Source: Actinomadura hibisca NBRC 15177 (GTDB lineage Bacteria; Actinomycetota; Actinomycetes; Streptosporangiales; Streptosporangiaceae). Taken from it: DNA of 64,000 bases. Of this stretch, positions 20,225 to 28,449 are shown one piece after another. Under the pieces are notes generated by a model that worked only from the letters and a program-made list of their open reading frames with translations, was not told the origin of the DNA and searched no databases. Each line of letters opens with the position of its first letter. Within the stretch, counting starts at the first letter, position 1. A program made the translations under genes and the position numbers. The stretch spans positions 26,902-90,901 of the forward strand of contig NZ_BCRO01000077.1 of assembly GCF_001552635.1 (NCBI RefSeq), read 5' to 3'.

Positions 20225-21040
20225 CTACCGGTAGTCGCGGAAGGTCAACGATCCCGCCAGCCGCGTGCCCGGGGCCGTGGTGCCCACGCCCAGCCACGAG
20301 GTGCGCTGCATCCGGTCGGCCCACAGGTCCGCCCGCACGCCCGCCGACCCGGGCAGCGACCCGCGCACGCCCGCCGTCAGCTCGGCCGGCAGGAGCCCCA
20401 GGAACACGCCCAGCGACGTCCGCGCCTCGCACCGCGTCGAGCCGAAGCGGTCGCGTCCCGAGCACGTCGCGCCGGGGACCGCCCGCAGGGTCCGCACCGC
20501 GCGCGCCGGATCGGAGACCGCGCGCAGCCGGTCGTACTGCCCCTCGCCCAGGCGCGTCCGCCGCCACCTGCGGCCGTCGAACACCGACAACGTCCGCCCG
20601 CTCAGGACGGTGCGGTGCGTCACCGTGCTCAGCCGGCCGTTCACCATCGCCTCCCGCGTCCCCGAGGCGTTCACCGCGAACGACGGCGACAACGTGATCC
20701 GCGCCGTCTCGGTCACGTGCCGGTAGTCGCCGCCCGACGCCCCCGACACCTTCAGGTCGACCATCCGCACGAACGACCGGACCTTCGCCGGCAACCCCGT
20801 CGGCCGCGCCGACCCGGCCGGCGACGAGGGCGTTCCCGCCGCGTCCTTCGTCCCGCGCGGAGCCGCCAGGCCCATCGCCGCACCGGCCCCGTCCCGCCCG
20901 CCCGCCACGACGCCCGGCAACGGCTCCGGCCGCGCCCGGTCGACCACACCGGTGGCGAGCACGCCCAGGGCCACGACCGGCACCACCAGGGCGGCGAGGA
21001 GCACGCAGACCGCGAGCACCCGGTCCGTACGACGCTTCAT
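20225..21040 (-). CDS. Exported or membrane-anchored protein of unknown function
   Basis: 271 aa. It starts MKRRTDRVLAVCVLLAALVVPVVALGVLATGVV, one hydrophobic segment that could be an uncleaved anchor or a signal. There is no lipobox, unlike the two genes downstream. The region 35-75 is Gly/Ala/Pro-rich. The rest contains beta-type stretches (HRTVLSGRTLSVFDGRRW) and two Cys (ATCSGRDRFGSTRCEAR) that could form a disulphide outside the cell. Its overall layout hints at a diverged member of the same LolA-like group, but I cannot support this by motif. Confidence 0.55.
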   Translation of the reverse strand: MKRRTDRVLAVCVLLAALVVPVVALGVLATGVVDRARPEPLPGVVAGGRDGAGAAMGLAAPRGTKDAAGTPSSPAGSARPTGLPAKVRSFVRMVDLKVSGASGGDYRHVTETARITLSPSFAVNASGTREAMVNGRLSTVTHRTVLSGRTLSVFDGRRWRRTRLGEGQYDRLRAVSDPARAVRTLRAVPGATCSGRDRFGSTRCEARTSLGVFLGLLPAELTAGVRGSLPGSAGVRADLWADRMQRTSWLGVGTTAPGTRLAGSLTFRDYR

Positions 21041-21140
21041 GCTTGTGTGTCCAGGGGAAGTGAAGGGAGAACGCGCAGGAGACTCCGATTCAACACCAAG
21101 CGCCGCACAGGTAACAAAGCGTTCCGCGCGAACATGCGAG

Positions 21141-21170
21141 AAGGGCGCCCCCCGTGCGGGGGACGCCCTT
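21141..21170 (-). terminator. Strong hairpin after rplA
   Basis: AAGGGCG (21141-21147) and CGCCCTT (21164-21170) close a stem that continues as CCCCC/GGGGG around a 4-nt loop GTGC, with one bulge. It lies about 45 nt beyond the rplA stop and ends the rplK-rplA transcript. Confidence 0.75.
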
Positions 21171-21214
21171 CCCGATCGATCAGCCGGTCCGGCGACACGA
21201 GCCGCCGGACCCCG

Positions 21215-21937
21215 CTACGCTCCGGCCTCGTCGAGCTCGGCCGTCAGGTTGCGGACGAAGTTCGGGTCCACCGGGATGCTCGGCCCCATGGAGGTCGTCA
21301 TCGCGGCCTTCTTCACGTACCGGCCCTTGGCCGCCGACGGCTTGAGACGCTGGATCTCGTCGACCGCCGCGGCGTAGTTCTCCACCAGCTGGCGCTGGTC
21401 GAAGGACGCCTTGCCGATGATGAAGTGCAGGTTCGAGTGCCGGTCCACCCGGAACTCGATCTTGCCGCCCTTGATGTCGGACACGGCCTTGGCCACGTCC
21501 ATCGTCACGGTGCCGACCTTCGGGTTCGGCATCAGGCCGCGCGGGCCGAGCACGCGGCCCAGGCGGCCGACCTTGCCCATCTGGTCCGGGGTCGCCACGA
21601 CCGCGTCGAAGTCCAGGAAGCCGCCCTGGATCTTCTCGATCATGTCGTCGGAGCCGACGAAGTCGGCCCCGGCCTCGCGGGCCTCGTCGGCCTTGGCGCC
21701 ACCGGCGAACACCAGCACGCGGGCGGTCTTGCCGGTGCCGTGCGGCAGGTTGACGGTGCCGCGCACCATCTGGTCGGCCTTGCGCGGGTCGACGCCCAGC
21801 CGCAGCGCCACCTCGACGGTCGCGTCGAACTTGGTGACCGCGGTCTCCTTGGCCAGCGCCACGGCCTCGGCCGGGGTGTACAGGCGCTCGCGGTCGATCT
21901 TCTCTACCGCGGCGCGGTAGCCCTTGCTGCGCTTCAT
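21215..21937 (-). CDS. rplA: 50S ribosomal protein L1
   Basis: 240 aa. L1 builds the mobile stalk near the E site and represses its own operon in other bacteria. The recognisable core is GRVLGPRGLMPNPKVGTVT and FRVDRHSNLHFIIGKASF. Full family length with an ATG start at 21937. It follows rplK after a 94-nt gap that contains two perfect hairpins. Confidence 0.98.
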   Translation of the reverse strand: MKRSKGYRAAVEKIDRERLYTPAEAVALAKETAVTKFDATVEVALRLGVDPRKADQMVRGTVNLPHGTGKTARVLVFAGGAKADEAREAGADFVGSDDMIEKIQGGFLDFDAVVATPDQMGKVGRLGRVLGPRGLMPNPKVGTVTMDVAKAVSDIKGGKIEFRVDRHSNLHFIIGKASFDQRQLVENYAAAVDEIQRLKPSAAKGRYVKKAAMTTSMGPSIPVDPNFVRNLTAELDEAGA

Positions 21938-21960
21938 CTCTGCTCCTTGTGGTGAAGAGC

Positions 21961-22015
21961 GGGCCGGGGACGCGCCCCGGCCCTCCCACTGGTCCGCACG
22001 GAACGCCCGTGCGGA
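21961..22015 (-). promoter_or_regulatory. Two tandem hairpins in the rplK-rplA spacer
   Basis: Stem 1: GGGCCGGGG (21961-21969) with CCCCGGCCC (21975-21983), loop ACGCG. Stem 2: TCCGCACGG (21993-22001) with CCGTGCGGA (22007-22015), loop AACGC. Both are perfect 9-bp stems with 5-nt loops. They fit a processing site, attenuator, or L1-responsive control point between rplK and rplA. Confidence 0.55.
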
Positions 22016-22031
22016 AAGTCCTACCCGGGTC

Positions 22032-22460
22032 CTACTTGACCTCGATGCCCATGGAACGGGCGGTGCCGGCGACGATCTTCTCGGCGGCGGCCAGGTCCTT
22101 GGCGTTGAGGTCGGGCATCTTGGTGGTGGCGATCTCGCGGACCTGGTCCGCGGAGATCGAGCCGACCTTGGTCTTGTGCGGCTCGCCGGAGCCCTTCTCC
22201 ACGCCCGCGGCCTTCAGGATGAGCTGCGCGGCCGGCGGGGTCTTGGTGACGAAGGTGAACGAGCGGTCCTCGTAGATCGAGATCTCTACGGGGATGACGT
22301 TGCCGCGCTGCGACTCGGTGGCGGCGTTGTACTGCTTGCAGAAGTCCATGATGTTGACGCCGTGCGGACCGAGCGCGGTACCGACCGGCGGCGCGGGGGT
22401 CGCGGCGCCCGCGTTCAGCTGGACCTTGACGATGGCCGCCAATTTTTTCTTCGGGGGCAT
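22032..22460 (-). CDS. rplK: 50S ribosomal protein L11
   Basis: 142 aa from the ATG at 22460. It begins MPPKKKLAAIVKVQLNAG, the normal L11 N-terminus, so the longer open frame upstream is not used. The thiostrepton-binding N-domain carries the proline-rich PAPPVGTALGPHGVNIM. The C-terminal rRNA-binding domain ends AAEKIVAGTARSMGIEVK. First gene of the rplK-rplA pair. Confidence 0.98.
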   Translation of the reverse strand: MPPKKKLAAIVKVQLNAGAATPAPPVGTALGPHGVNIMDFCKQYNAATESQRGNVIPVEISIYEDRSFTFVTKTPPAAQLILKAAGVEKGSGEPHKTKVGSISADQVREIATTKMPDLNAKDLAAAEKIVAGTARSMGIEVK

Positions 22461-22682
22461 GAGCCCTCCTCTGTCCCTTTTTGCTGCGGTTCCGACTCCC
22501 GATCTCCCGGGCAACGACGCGGCAGGGACACGGCCGTGACGTAGGAACCGTTGGTCTTCATGTGCCCGGCGGTCCGGGCGGCGTTCCCGCGAACGCGGAG
22601 CCGGGCGGGCCCCCGTGGGGCGCACCGGGCACGCCGGGCGCTCCCGCGAGCGCGGGGCCGAGGAAGCAAGTCTATGCGAGAC

Positions 22683-22712
22683 GGAACGCCCCCGCGTCCG
22701 CGAGGGCGTTCG
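22683..22712 (-). terminator. Hairpin after nusG
   Basis: GGAACGCCCCCGCG (from 22683) and CGCGAGGGCGTTCGG (to 22712) form a long stem with two mismatches and a 2-nt loop, 11 nt beyond the nusG stop codon. It separates nusG from rplK. Confidence 0.65.
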
Positions 22713-22722
22713 GCGTCTCGGA

Positions 22723-23565
22723 TCAGATCTTGGAGACCTGGTTGAACGACAGCTCGACCGGGGTCTCGCGGCCGAAGATCGAGACCAGCACCTTCAGCTT
22801 CTGCTGCTCGGCGTTGATCTCGTTGACCGTGGCGGGCAGGGTGGCGAACGGGCCGTCCATGACGGTGACCGACTCGCCGACCTCGAAGTCGACCGCCGGG
22901 GCGGCCTTGGCCTGGGTCTCCTTGGCCTTGACCGAACCCTCCTCGGGCTCGGGGGCCAGCAGGTTGGCGACCTCGTCCAGGCTCAGCGGGGACGGCTTGT
23001 TCAGCAGGCCCACGAAGCCGGTGACGCCGGGGGTGTTGCGGACCGCGGCCCAGGACTCGTCGGTCAGCTCCATGCGGACCAGGATGTAGCCCGGCAGGAC
23101 CTTCTCGTTGACCTTCTGCCGCTTGCCCTGCTTGATCTCGGTGACCTCGTGCTGAGGGACCTCGATCTGGAAGATGTAGTCCTCCATGTTCAGGGTCTGG
23201 GTCCGGGTCTCGATGTTGGTCTTGACCCGGTTCTCGTACCCCGCGTAGGAGTGGACGACGTACCAGTCGCCCGGCTGGAGGCGCAGCTCCATCTTGAACG
23301 CCGCGTAGGGGTCCACCGGCGGCTCGGCCGGGGTCTCGTCCTCGTCGGCGTCGTCCGTGCCCTCGGTCCCGGCGTCGCCCTCGGTGTCGGCCTCGGCCTC
23401 GGCGCCGGTCTCGACGTCGGCGTCGCCCGCCTCGGCGGTGTCGGCCTCGGGGGCCTCGGCGGCCGTCTCGTCAGCCGCGCCGGCGGCCTCGTCCGCAGCA
23501 GCCGCCGCAGACCGGACCTCGACGTCGGCCTCGTCGTGGGGCTGGATGGGCTCGGACTCGGACAC
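22723..23565 (-). CDS. nusG: Transcription termination/antitermination protein NusG
   Basis: 280 aa, GTG start at 23565. The first about 95 residues are acidic and Ala-rich (Asp/Glu repeats), an extension typical of actinobacterial NusG. The NGN domain follows (about 97-200: GDWYVVHSYAGYENRVKTN and NEKVLPGYILVRMEL, which contacts RNA polymerase). The C-terminal KOW domain (about 225-280) includes VMDGPFATLPATVNEI. It acts on the elongating polymerase and links it to Rho or ribosomal S10. It lies 128 nt after secE. Confidence 0.97.
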   Translation of the reverse strand: MSESEPIQPHDEADVEVRSAAAAADEAAGAADETAAEAPEADTAEAGDADVETGAEAEADTEGDAGTEGTDDADEDETPAEPPVDPYAAFKMELRLQPGDWYVVHSYAGYENRVKTNIETRTQTLNMEDYIFQIEVPQHEVTEIKQGKRQKVNEKVLPGYILVRMELTDESWAAVRNTPGVTGFVGLLNKPSPLSLDEVANLLAPEPEEGSVKAKETQAKAAPAVDFEVGESVTVMDGPFATLPATVNEINAEQQKLKVLVSIFGRETPVELSFNQVSKI

Positions 23566-23693
23566 GGTGGCTGACTCTTTCTCTCGGAACGACAGGCGTG
23601 AAGTGGAGTTTCAGGCGGCGGGCGGACCCGGCGGGGTCCGTCGGCCGGAACGGGGCCCGCGGTGGCGGTGTTCCCCGGTTCAGGACGCGCGGC

Positions 23694-23942
23694 TCAGGTG
23701 AAGAGCCAGAACACGCCCTTCTGGAGGGCCCAGTCCAGGCCCGACACCAGCGCGATCATGATGAGCACGAACACCAGCGAGACGGTGGTGTAGGTGACCA
23801 GTTCCGAGCGGGTCGGCCAGATGACCTTGCGCAGTTCGGCGATCACCTGGCGCACGAAGAGGGCCGGCGAGGTCCGCTTGGCCGCGGGCTTCCCCTTGCC
23901 TTCGTCCTTGGCCGCGGGCTCGCCGCGAGTCTCAGTCGCCAT
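23694..23942 (-). CDS. secE: Preprotein translocase subunit SecE
   Basis: 82 aa from the ATG at 23942. A charged cytoplasmic N-terminus (Ala/Lys/Glu) leads to the conserved amphipathic segment FVRQVIAELRKVIWPTRSEL and then one membrane helix TYTTVSLVFVLIMIALVSGLD. That is the single-helix SecE found outside the enterobacteria. A longer in-frame start would read through the tRNA-Trp side and lacks family features, so it is rejected. It lies 117 nt after tRNA-Trp and probably shares its transcript. Confidence 0.95.
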   Translation of the reverse strand: MATETRGEPAAKDEGKGKPAAKRTSPALFVRQVIAELRKVIWPTRSELVTYTTVSLVFVLIMIALVSGLDWALQKGVFWLFT

Positions 23943-24059
23943 TGTGCCGCCGTTCACCTCATAGGTCGTGTTCAACCACACATGTGTGGTCGTTGCGCGA
24001 ATCCGAGCCGCGACGCGGCGGGCGCGTGACGGGCACGGGTGCGCGTGCACCGCACCTCG

Positions 24060-24132
24060 CAGGGCAGGAGGGACTCGAACCCCCAACCGCCGGTTTTGGA
24101 GACCGGAGCTCTACCAATTGAGCCACTGCCCT
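24060..24132 (-). tRNA. trpT: tRNA-Trp (anticodon CCA)
   Basis: 73 nt including the discriminator G. Acceptor stem AGGGCAG/CTGCCCT, anticodon loop CTCCAAA with anticodon CCA, T-arm GGTTCGAGTCC. It lies just upstream of secE-nusG, the same order as trpT-secE-nusG in mycobacteria. A possible promoter (TATGACC, 16 nt, TAGGAT) lies on the minus strand at 24161-24188. The 303-nt stretch to the next gene holds only this and the promoter for the aminotransferase. Confidence 0.95.
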
Positions 24133-24399
24133 TCAATTTCCCCCGTGCGGGAGAATCCCGATCCTAGAGGATCGGGCCGTGCCGGTCATAGCTTACGGCC
24201 TGTGCGGACATGGTCGTATGCCGTTGACTCGCCACTAGGAGGGTGAGTCTACGTCGCCGAGGCCCGTCCGTCGAACCAGAGGGCGCGAGGGCCTCCCCCG
24301 GGTCGTGCGGCGGGAGGGGGCGACGGGGCGGGCGCGCGGGCCGGGGCGCGTGCTCCCACCAGCGGCGGCGCGTTTCGCCGGACCGGCCCGGACATACCG

Positions 24400-24428
24400 C
24401 TGAAGGCATGGCCCGGCGTCTGTAACGA
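24400..24428 (+). promoter_or_regulatory. Predicted promoter giving a leaderless aminotransferase mRNA
   Basis: CTGAAG (24400-24405) and TAACGA (24423-24428) are 17 nt apart. A start 7 nt beyond the -10 falls at or beside the A of the ATG at 24436. This predicts a transcript with no 5' leader, although AGGG close to the ATG could also serve as a weak ribosome site. Confidence 0.4.
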
Positions 24429-24435
24429 TAGGGAC

Positions 24436-25647
24436 ATGAGCATCGATCGTCCTCGCATCTCCCAGCGCGTCGCCGCCATCTCCGAGTCCGCCACCCTGGC
24501 CGTCGACGCCAAGGCCAAGGCGCTGAAGGCGGCGGGCCGCCCGGTCATCGGGTTCGGGGCGGGCGAGCCGGACTTCCCCACCCCCGACTACATCGTGGAG
24601 GCGGCGGTCACCGCGTGCCGGGTGCCGCGGTTCCACAAGTACACCCCGGCCGGCGGCCTGCCCGAACTGCGCACCGCCATCGCCGAGAAGACCGAGCGCG
24701 ACTCCGGCTACACGGTGGACGCCGCGCAGGTCCTGGTGACCAACGGCGGCAAGCAGGCGGTGTACGAGGCGTTCGCGGCGCTGCTCGACCCGGGCGACGA
24801 GGTGATCGTGCCCACGCCGTACTGGACCACCTACCCCGAGTCGATCAAGCTGGCGGGCGGGGTGCCGGTGGACGTGGTGGCCGACGAGACCACCGGCTAC
24901 CGGGTGACGGTCGAGCAGCTGGAGGCCGCGCGCACCGACCGCACCAAGGTGCTGCTGTTCGTGTCGCCGTCCAACCCGACCGGCGCGGTGTACTCGCGCG
25001 ACGAGATCGAGGCCGTCGGCCGCTGGGCCGACGAGCACGGCCTGTGGGTGGTCACCGACGAGATCTACGAGCACCTGGTCTACGGGGACGCCGAGTTCCA
25101 CTCGATGCCGGTCGTGGTGCCCGAGCTGGCCGACCGCACGGTGGTGCTGAACGGCGTGGCCAAGACCTACGCGATGACCGGCTGGCGGGTGGGCTGGCTG
25201 ATCGGCCCGAAGGACGTGGTGAAGGCCGCGGCCAACCTCCAGTCGCACGCGACCTCCAACGTGGCGAACGTGTCGCAGGCGGCGGCGCTGGCGGCGGTGA
25301 CCGGCGACCTGTCGGCGGTGGCCGACATGCGCACCGCGTTCGACCGGCGGCGGCAGACGATGGTGCGGATGCTGAACGAGATCCCGGGCGTGCTCTGCCC
25401 CGAGCCGGAGGGCGCGTTCTACGCCTACCCGTCGGTCAAGGAGCTGGTCGGCAAGGAGATCCGGGGCCGGCGGCCGGCGAACTCGGTGGAGCTGGCGGCG
25501 CTGATCCTGGAGGAGGCCGAGGTGGCGCTCGTCCCGGGTGAGGCGTTCGGCACGCCGGGCTACTTCCGGCTGTCGTACGCCCTGGGCGACGACGACCTGG
25601 TCGAGGGCGTGTCGCGGGTGGCCAAGCTGCTGTCGGAAGCGCGCTGA
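24436..25647 (+). CDS. Class I pyridoxal-phosphate aminotransferase (aspartate aminotransferase-like)
   Basis: 403 aa. Transfers an amino group from an amino acid to a 2-oxo acid using PLP. Fold-type I motifs in order: GAGEPDFPTPDYI, NGGKQAVYEA (phosphate-binding loop), SPSNPTG with Asn180, VTDEIYEHL with Asp208 and Tyr211, and NGVAKTYAMTGWRVGW with the PLP lysine Lys243. A C-terminal YFRLSYAL holds the Arg that binds the alpha-carboxylate. It closely resembles the Ibeta-type AspC/prephenate aminotransferase group, so either aspartate or prephenate may be the natural substrate. It stands alone, with a strong terminator after it. Confidence 0.92.
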   Translation: MSIDRPRISQRVAAISESATLAVDAKAKALKAAGRPVIGFGAGEPDFPTPDYIVEAAVTACRVPRFHKYTPAGGLPELRTAIAEKTERDSGYTVDAAQVLVTNGGKQAVYEAFAALLDPGDEVIVPTPYWTTYPESIKLAGGVPVDVVADETTGYRVTVEQLEAARTDRTKVLLFVSPSNPTGAVYSRDEIEAVGRWADEHGLWVVTDEIYEHLVYGDAEFHSMPVVVPELADRTVVLNGVAKTYAMTGWRVGWLIGPKDVVKAAANLQSHATSNVANVSQAAALAAVTGDLSAVADMRTAFDRRRQTMVRMLNEIPGVLCPEPEGAFYAYPSVKELVGKEIRGRRPANSVELAALILEEAEVALVPGEAFGTPGYFRLSYALGDDDLVEGVSRVAKLLSEAR

Positions 25648-25665
25648 CCTGCACGTACCCCATTG

Positions 25666-25705
25666 AGGATCATGGAGCGGGCGCGCCCGCTCCATGATCC
25701 TTTTT
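25666..25705 (+). terminator. Intrinsic terminator after the aminotransferase gene
   Basis: Perfect 18-bp inverted repeat, AGGATCATGGAGCGGGCG (25666-25683) with its complement at 25684-25701, followed by TTTT. The most classical Rho-independent terminator in the window. Confidence 0.92.
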
Positions 25706-25806
25706 GGTGCGCGGCATGGCACGCGGCGGCCATGCCGCATAGTCCGGACTGATGGTCTGGGTGAGCCGCGGGTCCGGCGCGCGGCCGCGTCCGGCAACAT
25801 TGGGCC

Positions 25807-26865
25807 ATGGAGGCCCCTACCGCCGTTCCGGCACCGCACGCGCCCATCCGTCCCGCCCGCCGTGATGTCACCACGCTGCCCAAGGCCCACCTGCACCTGC
25901 ACTTCACCGGCTCGATGCGGCACTCGACGCTGGTGGAGCTGGCCAAGGAGCGCGGGGTGCACCTGCCGGACGCGCTGGTGGAGGACTGGCCGCCGAAGTT
26001 GCGGGCGACCGACGAGCGCGGCTGGTTCCGGTTCCAGCGCCTGTACGACATCGCGCGGTCGGTGCTCCAGACGCCCGAGGACATGCGCCGCCTGCTGCGC
26101 GAGACGGCCGAGGACGAGGCGTCGGAGGGGTCGGGCTGGCTGGAGATCCAGGTGGACCCCAGCGGGTACGCGTCCCGGTTCGGCGGGCTGACGCCGACGG
26201 TGGAGCTGGTGCTCGACGCCGCGCGCGACGCGGAGGCGGCGACCGGCGTCGGGATCGGCGTGGTGATCGCGGCCAACCGGACCCGGCACCCGCTGGACGC
26301 CAAGACGCTCGCCCGGCTGGCGGTGCGGTACCTGGATCAGGGTGTGGTGGGGTTCGGGCTGTCCAACGACGAGCGCCGGGGCCGCGCGTACGACTTCGAG
26401 GGCGCGTTCCGGATCGCCAAGCAGGGCGGCCTGCTGTCGGCGCCGCACGGCGGGGAGCTGCTGGGTCCGGCGAGCGTGCGCGAGTGCCTGGACACGCTGG
26501 AGGCCGACCGGATCGGGCACGGCGTGCGGGCGATCGAGGATCGTCGGCTGCTGGAGCGGATCGTCGAGCGGGGCGTGACGCTGGAGGTGTGCCCGGCGTC
26601 GAACGTGGGCCTGGGGGTGGCGTCGACGGCGGCGGACGTGCCGGTGCGCGCGCTGTACGAGGCGGGGGCGTCGCTGGCGCTGGGCGCGGACGACCCGCTG
26701 CTGTTCGGGTCGCGGCTGGCGCGGCAGTACGAGCTGGTGCGGACCGAGCACGGGTTCACCGACCAGGAGCTGGCCGACTTGGCGAAGCAGTCCATCAATG
26801 GATCGGCGGCCCCGGAGGACGTCCGGACCCGCCTGCTCGCCAAGGTGGACGACTGGCTGGCGTGA
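25807..26865 (+). CDS. add: Adenosine deaminase family protein
   Basis: 352 aa, converts adenosine (or a related purine nucleoside) to inosine plus ammonia. Metal and catalytic residues are visible in order: HLHLHF with zinc ligands His30 and His32, HGGE with His214 and catalytic Glu217, GHG with His238, and ADDP with zinc ligand Asp295 and Asp296. The usual NTDDP reads GADDP here, and HAGE reads HGGE. These are small changes, but they leave open that the preferred substrate is not adenosine (members of this family also act on adenine or other bases). Cytosolic; no signal. It converges on the efflux pump gene. Confidence 0.9.
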   Translation: MEAPTAVPAPHAPIRPARRDVTTLPKAHLHLHFTGSMRHSTLVELAKERGVHLPDALVEDWPPKLRATDERGWFRFQRLYDIARSVLQTPEDMRRLLRETAEDEASEGSGWLEIQVDPSGYASRFGGLTPTVELVLDAARDAEAATGVGIGVVIAANRTRHPLDAKTLARLAVRYLDQGVVGFGLSNDERRGRAYDFEGAFRIAKQGGLLSAPHGGELLGPASVRECLDTLEADRIGHGVRAIEDRRLLERIVERGVTLEVCPASNVGLGVASTAADVPVRALYEAGASLALGADDPLLFGSRLARQYELVRTEHGFTDQELADLAKQSINGSAAPEDVRTRLLAKVDDWLA

Positions 26866-26887
26866 GGCGGACCGGCCGCACACGCAC

Positions 26888-26927
26888 GCTCCCCTCCCCC
26901 GAGCCAGGCAGCCCGGGAAAGGGGAGC
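26888..26927. terminator. Shared terminator between convergent add and efflux genes
   Basis: GCTCCCCT (26888-26895) pairs with AGGGGAGC (26920-26927). It lies between two stop codons on opposite strands and can serve both. Confidence 0.65.
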
Positions 26928-26940
26928 GGAGGTCAGGCGT

Positions 26941-28371
26941 TCAGGCCGTGACCGGGGTGGTGCTCTTGGCCTCGTCCACGGTCGGTGCCTTGTCCGGTGC
27001 GGGGAGCGGGGCCGCGTCCGGCGTGCGGGACGGGGCCAGCAGGGTCACCGCGGCGGCCGTGGCCAGGGCGATGGTCGCTGTCCACATCGCCGGGGCGAGC
27101 CCGTCCGCGAAGTGTTGCGGGCTGCTCATGTCGCCCTGCGCCTCGAAGACCGCGCCGAGGACCGCGACGCCGAGCAGGGTGCCGAGCTGGCGTCCGACGT
27201 TGCTGACGCCCGAGGCCACGCCGGTCAGGGCGGGCGGCGCGAAGGCCAGCGCGAGCCGGGTGGCGGGCGGGAAGAACAGGCCCATGCCGATCCCGGCCAG
27301 CACGAAGCCGGGCACCAGCGTGCCGTAGGTGACGGCCGGGCTGAGCTGGGCGGTGATCCAGCCGAGGCCGGCGGCCTGGCAGGCCAGCGCGAGGGCGAGC
27401 ACGTTGCGGGGGCCGACGCGGGCGGCCAGCGGCGCGGTGAGCGGCGCGACCAGGATCGGCATCCCCGTCCAGGGCAGGCTGCGCACCCCGGCCTCCAGCG
27501 GGCTCATGTGCAGCACCGCCTGGAGGAACTGGATCAGCAGGAACGTCGTGCCGAACATCGCGAACGCCATGGTCAGGCCGACCAGGTTGACGATGGTGAA
27601 GCCGCGGCTGCGGAACAGGCCGAGCGGCAGCATCGGGTGCTCGGCGCGGGCCTCGCGGACCAGGAACGCGGCCAGCAGGGCGGCCCCGCCGAGCAGGCCC
27701 GCCAGGACCTGGGCGCTGGTCCAGCCGTGGCCGTTGCCGCGCACCAGGCCGAGCACGACGCCGAGCAGGCCGAGGGTGATCAGGGCGGTGCCGGGCAGGT
27801 CCAGGCGCTTGGCGGGGCCGCGGCTCTCGGTCAGGAAGCGCGGGGCCAGCGCCAGCACGACCAGGCCGGGCGGGACGTTGATCCAGAAGATCCACTCCCA
27901 GGAGACCGACTCGGTGACCGCGCCGCCGACGACCGGGCCGAGCGCGACGCCGAGCCCGCTCATCACGCTCCAGGCGGCCAGCGCGACCGGGCGCTTGGCG
28001 GCGGGCACGGCGGCGGCGAGCAGGGTGAGGGTGAGCGGGGCGAGGACCGCGCCGCCGACGCCCTGCACGGCGCGGGCGGCGATCAGCACGCCGATGGACG
28101 GCGCGAGCGCGGCGGCGGCCGAGGCCAGGGTGAACAGCGCCAGGCCCCCGATGAACAGCCGGCGGCGGCCGTAGCGGTCGGCGATCGCGGCGGCGGGCAG
28201 CAGCAGGACCGCGAAGGTGAGGGTGTAGGCGTTGACCGTCCACTCCAGCCCTTCCAGGCCGGTGCCGAGGTCCTCGCGGATGGCGGGCAGCGCGTTGGTG
28301 ACGATCAGGTTGTCGAGCGTCACCATGAACAGGGCGATGCCGGTGACGAGGAACGTGCGGAGGGGTCGCAT
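26941..28371 (-). CDS. MFS drug efflux transporter, DHA2 (EmrB/QacA) family
   Basis: 476-aa integral membrane protein with about 14 hydrophobic segments. Signature pieces: motif A between helices 2 and 3 (ADRYGRRRLFIGG), motif B (LIAARAVQGVGGAVLAP) and motif C in helix 5 (GLGVALGPVVGGAVTE). Asp in TLDNLIVTNALP in helix 1 is typical of DHA2 proton antiporters. The C-terminal tail is Pro/Ala-rich and cytoplasmic. It exports hydrophobic compounds in exchange for protons; the substrate is unknown. It lies 78 nt downstream of a TetR gene on the same strand and is preceded by a TetR-type dyad. Confidence 0.92.
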   Translation of the reverse strand: MRPLRTFLVTGIALFMVTLDNLIVTNALPAIREDLGTGLEGLEWTVNAYTLTFAVLLLPAAAIADRYGRRRLFIGGLALFTLASAAAALAPSIGVLIAARAVQGVGGAVLAPLTLTLLAAAVPAAKRPVALAAWSVMSGLGVALGPVVGGAVTESVSWEWIFWINVPPGLVVLALAPRFLTESRGPAKRLDLPGTALITLGLLGVVLGLVRGNGHGWTSAQVLAGLLGGAALLAAFLVREARAEHPMLPLGLFRSRGFTIVNLVGLTMAFAMFGTTFLLIQFLQAVLHMSPLEAGVRSLPWTGMPILVAPLTAPLAARVGPRNVLALALACQAAGLGWITAQLSPAVTYGTLVPGFVLAGIGMGLFFPPATRLALAFAPPALTGVASGVSNVGRQLGTLLGVAVLGAVFEAQGDMSSPQHFADGLAPAMWTATIALATAAAVTLLAPSRTPDAAPLPAPDKAPTVDEAKSTTPVTA

Positions 28372-28391
28372 GTCCGGTCGTCTCCCTTCTT

Positions 28392-28411
28392 GTTAGTTAT
28401 CAGTCACTAAC
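28392..28411. promoter_or_regulatory. TetR operator candidate before the efflux gene
   Basis: GTTAGT (28392-28397) and ACTAAC (28406-28411) form a dyad within the 78-nt gap upstream of the transporter ATG. The same core, including the flank CACTAACTTCG, recurs at 29013-29032 upstream of the TetR gene, which strongly suggests one protein binds both. Confidence 0.7.
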
Positions 28412-28449
28412 TTCGGTGGGCAAAAAAGGGGGAAGCGGGGCGGGGGCCG

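Noticed and set aside
24157..24176. Hairpin CCCGATCC/GGATCGGG upstream of tRNA-Trp as a terminator
   Set aside because: It overlaps the predicted tRNA-Trp -10 and no transcript is expected to end there.
24235..26883. 882-aa minus-strand ORF opposite the aminotransferase and deaminase genes
   Set aside because: Shadow frame rich in Arg/His/Gly; both + strand genes have complete catalytic motifs.
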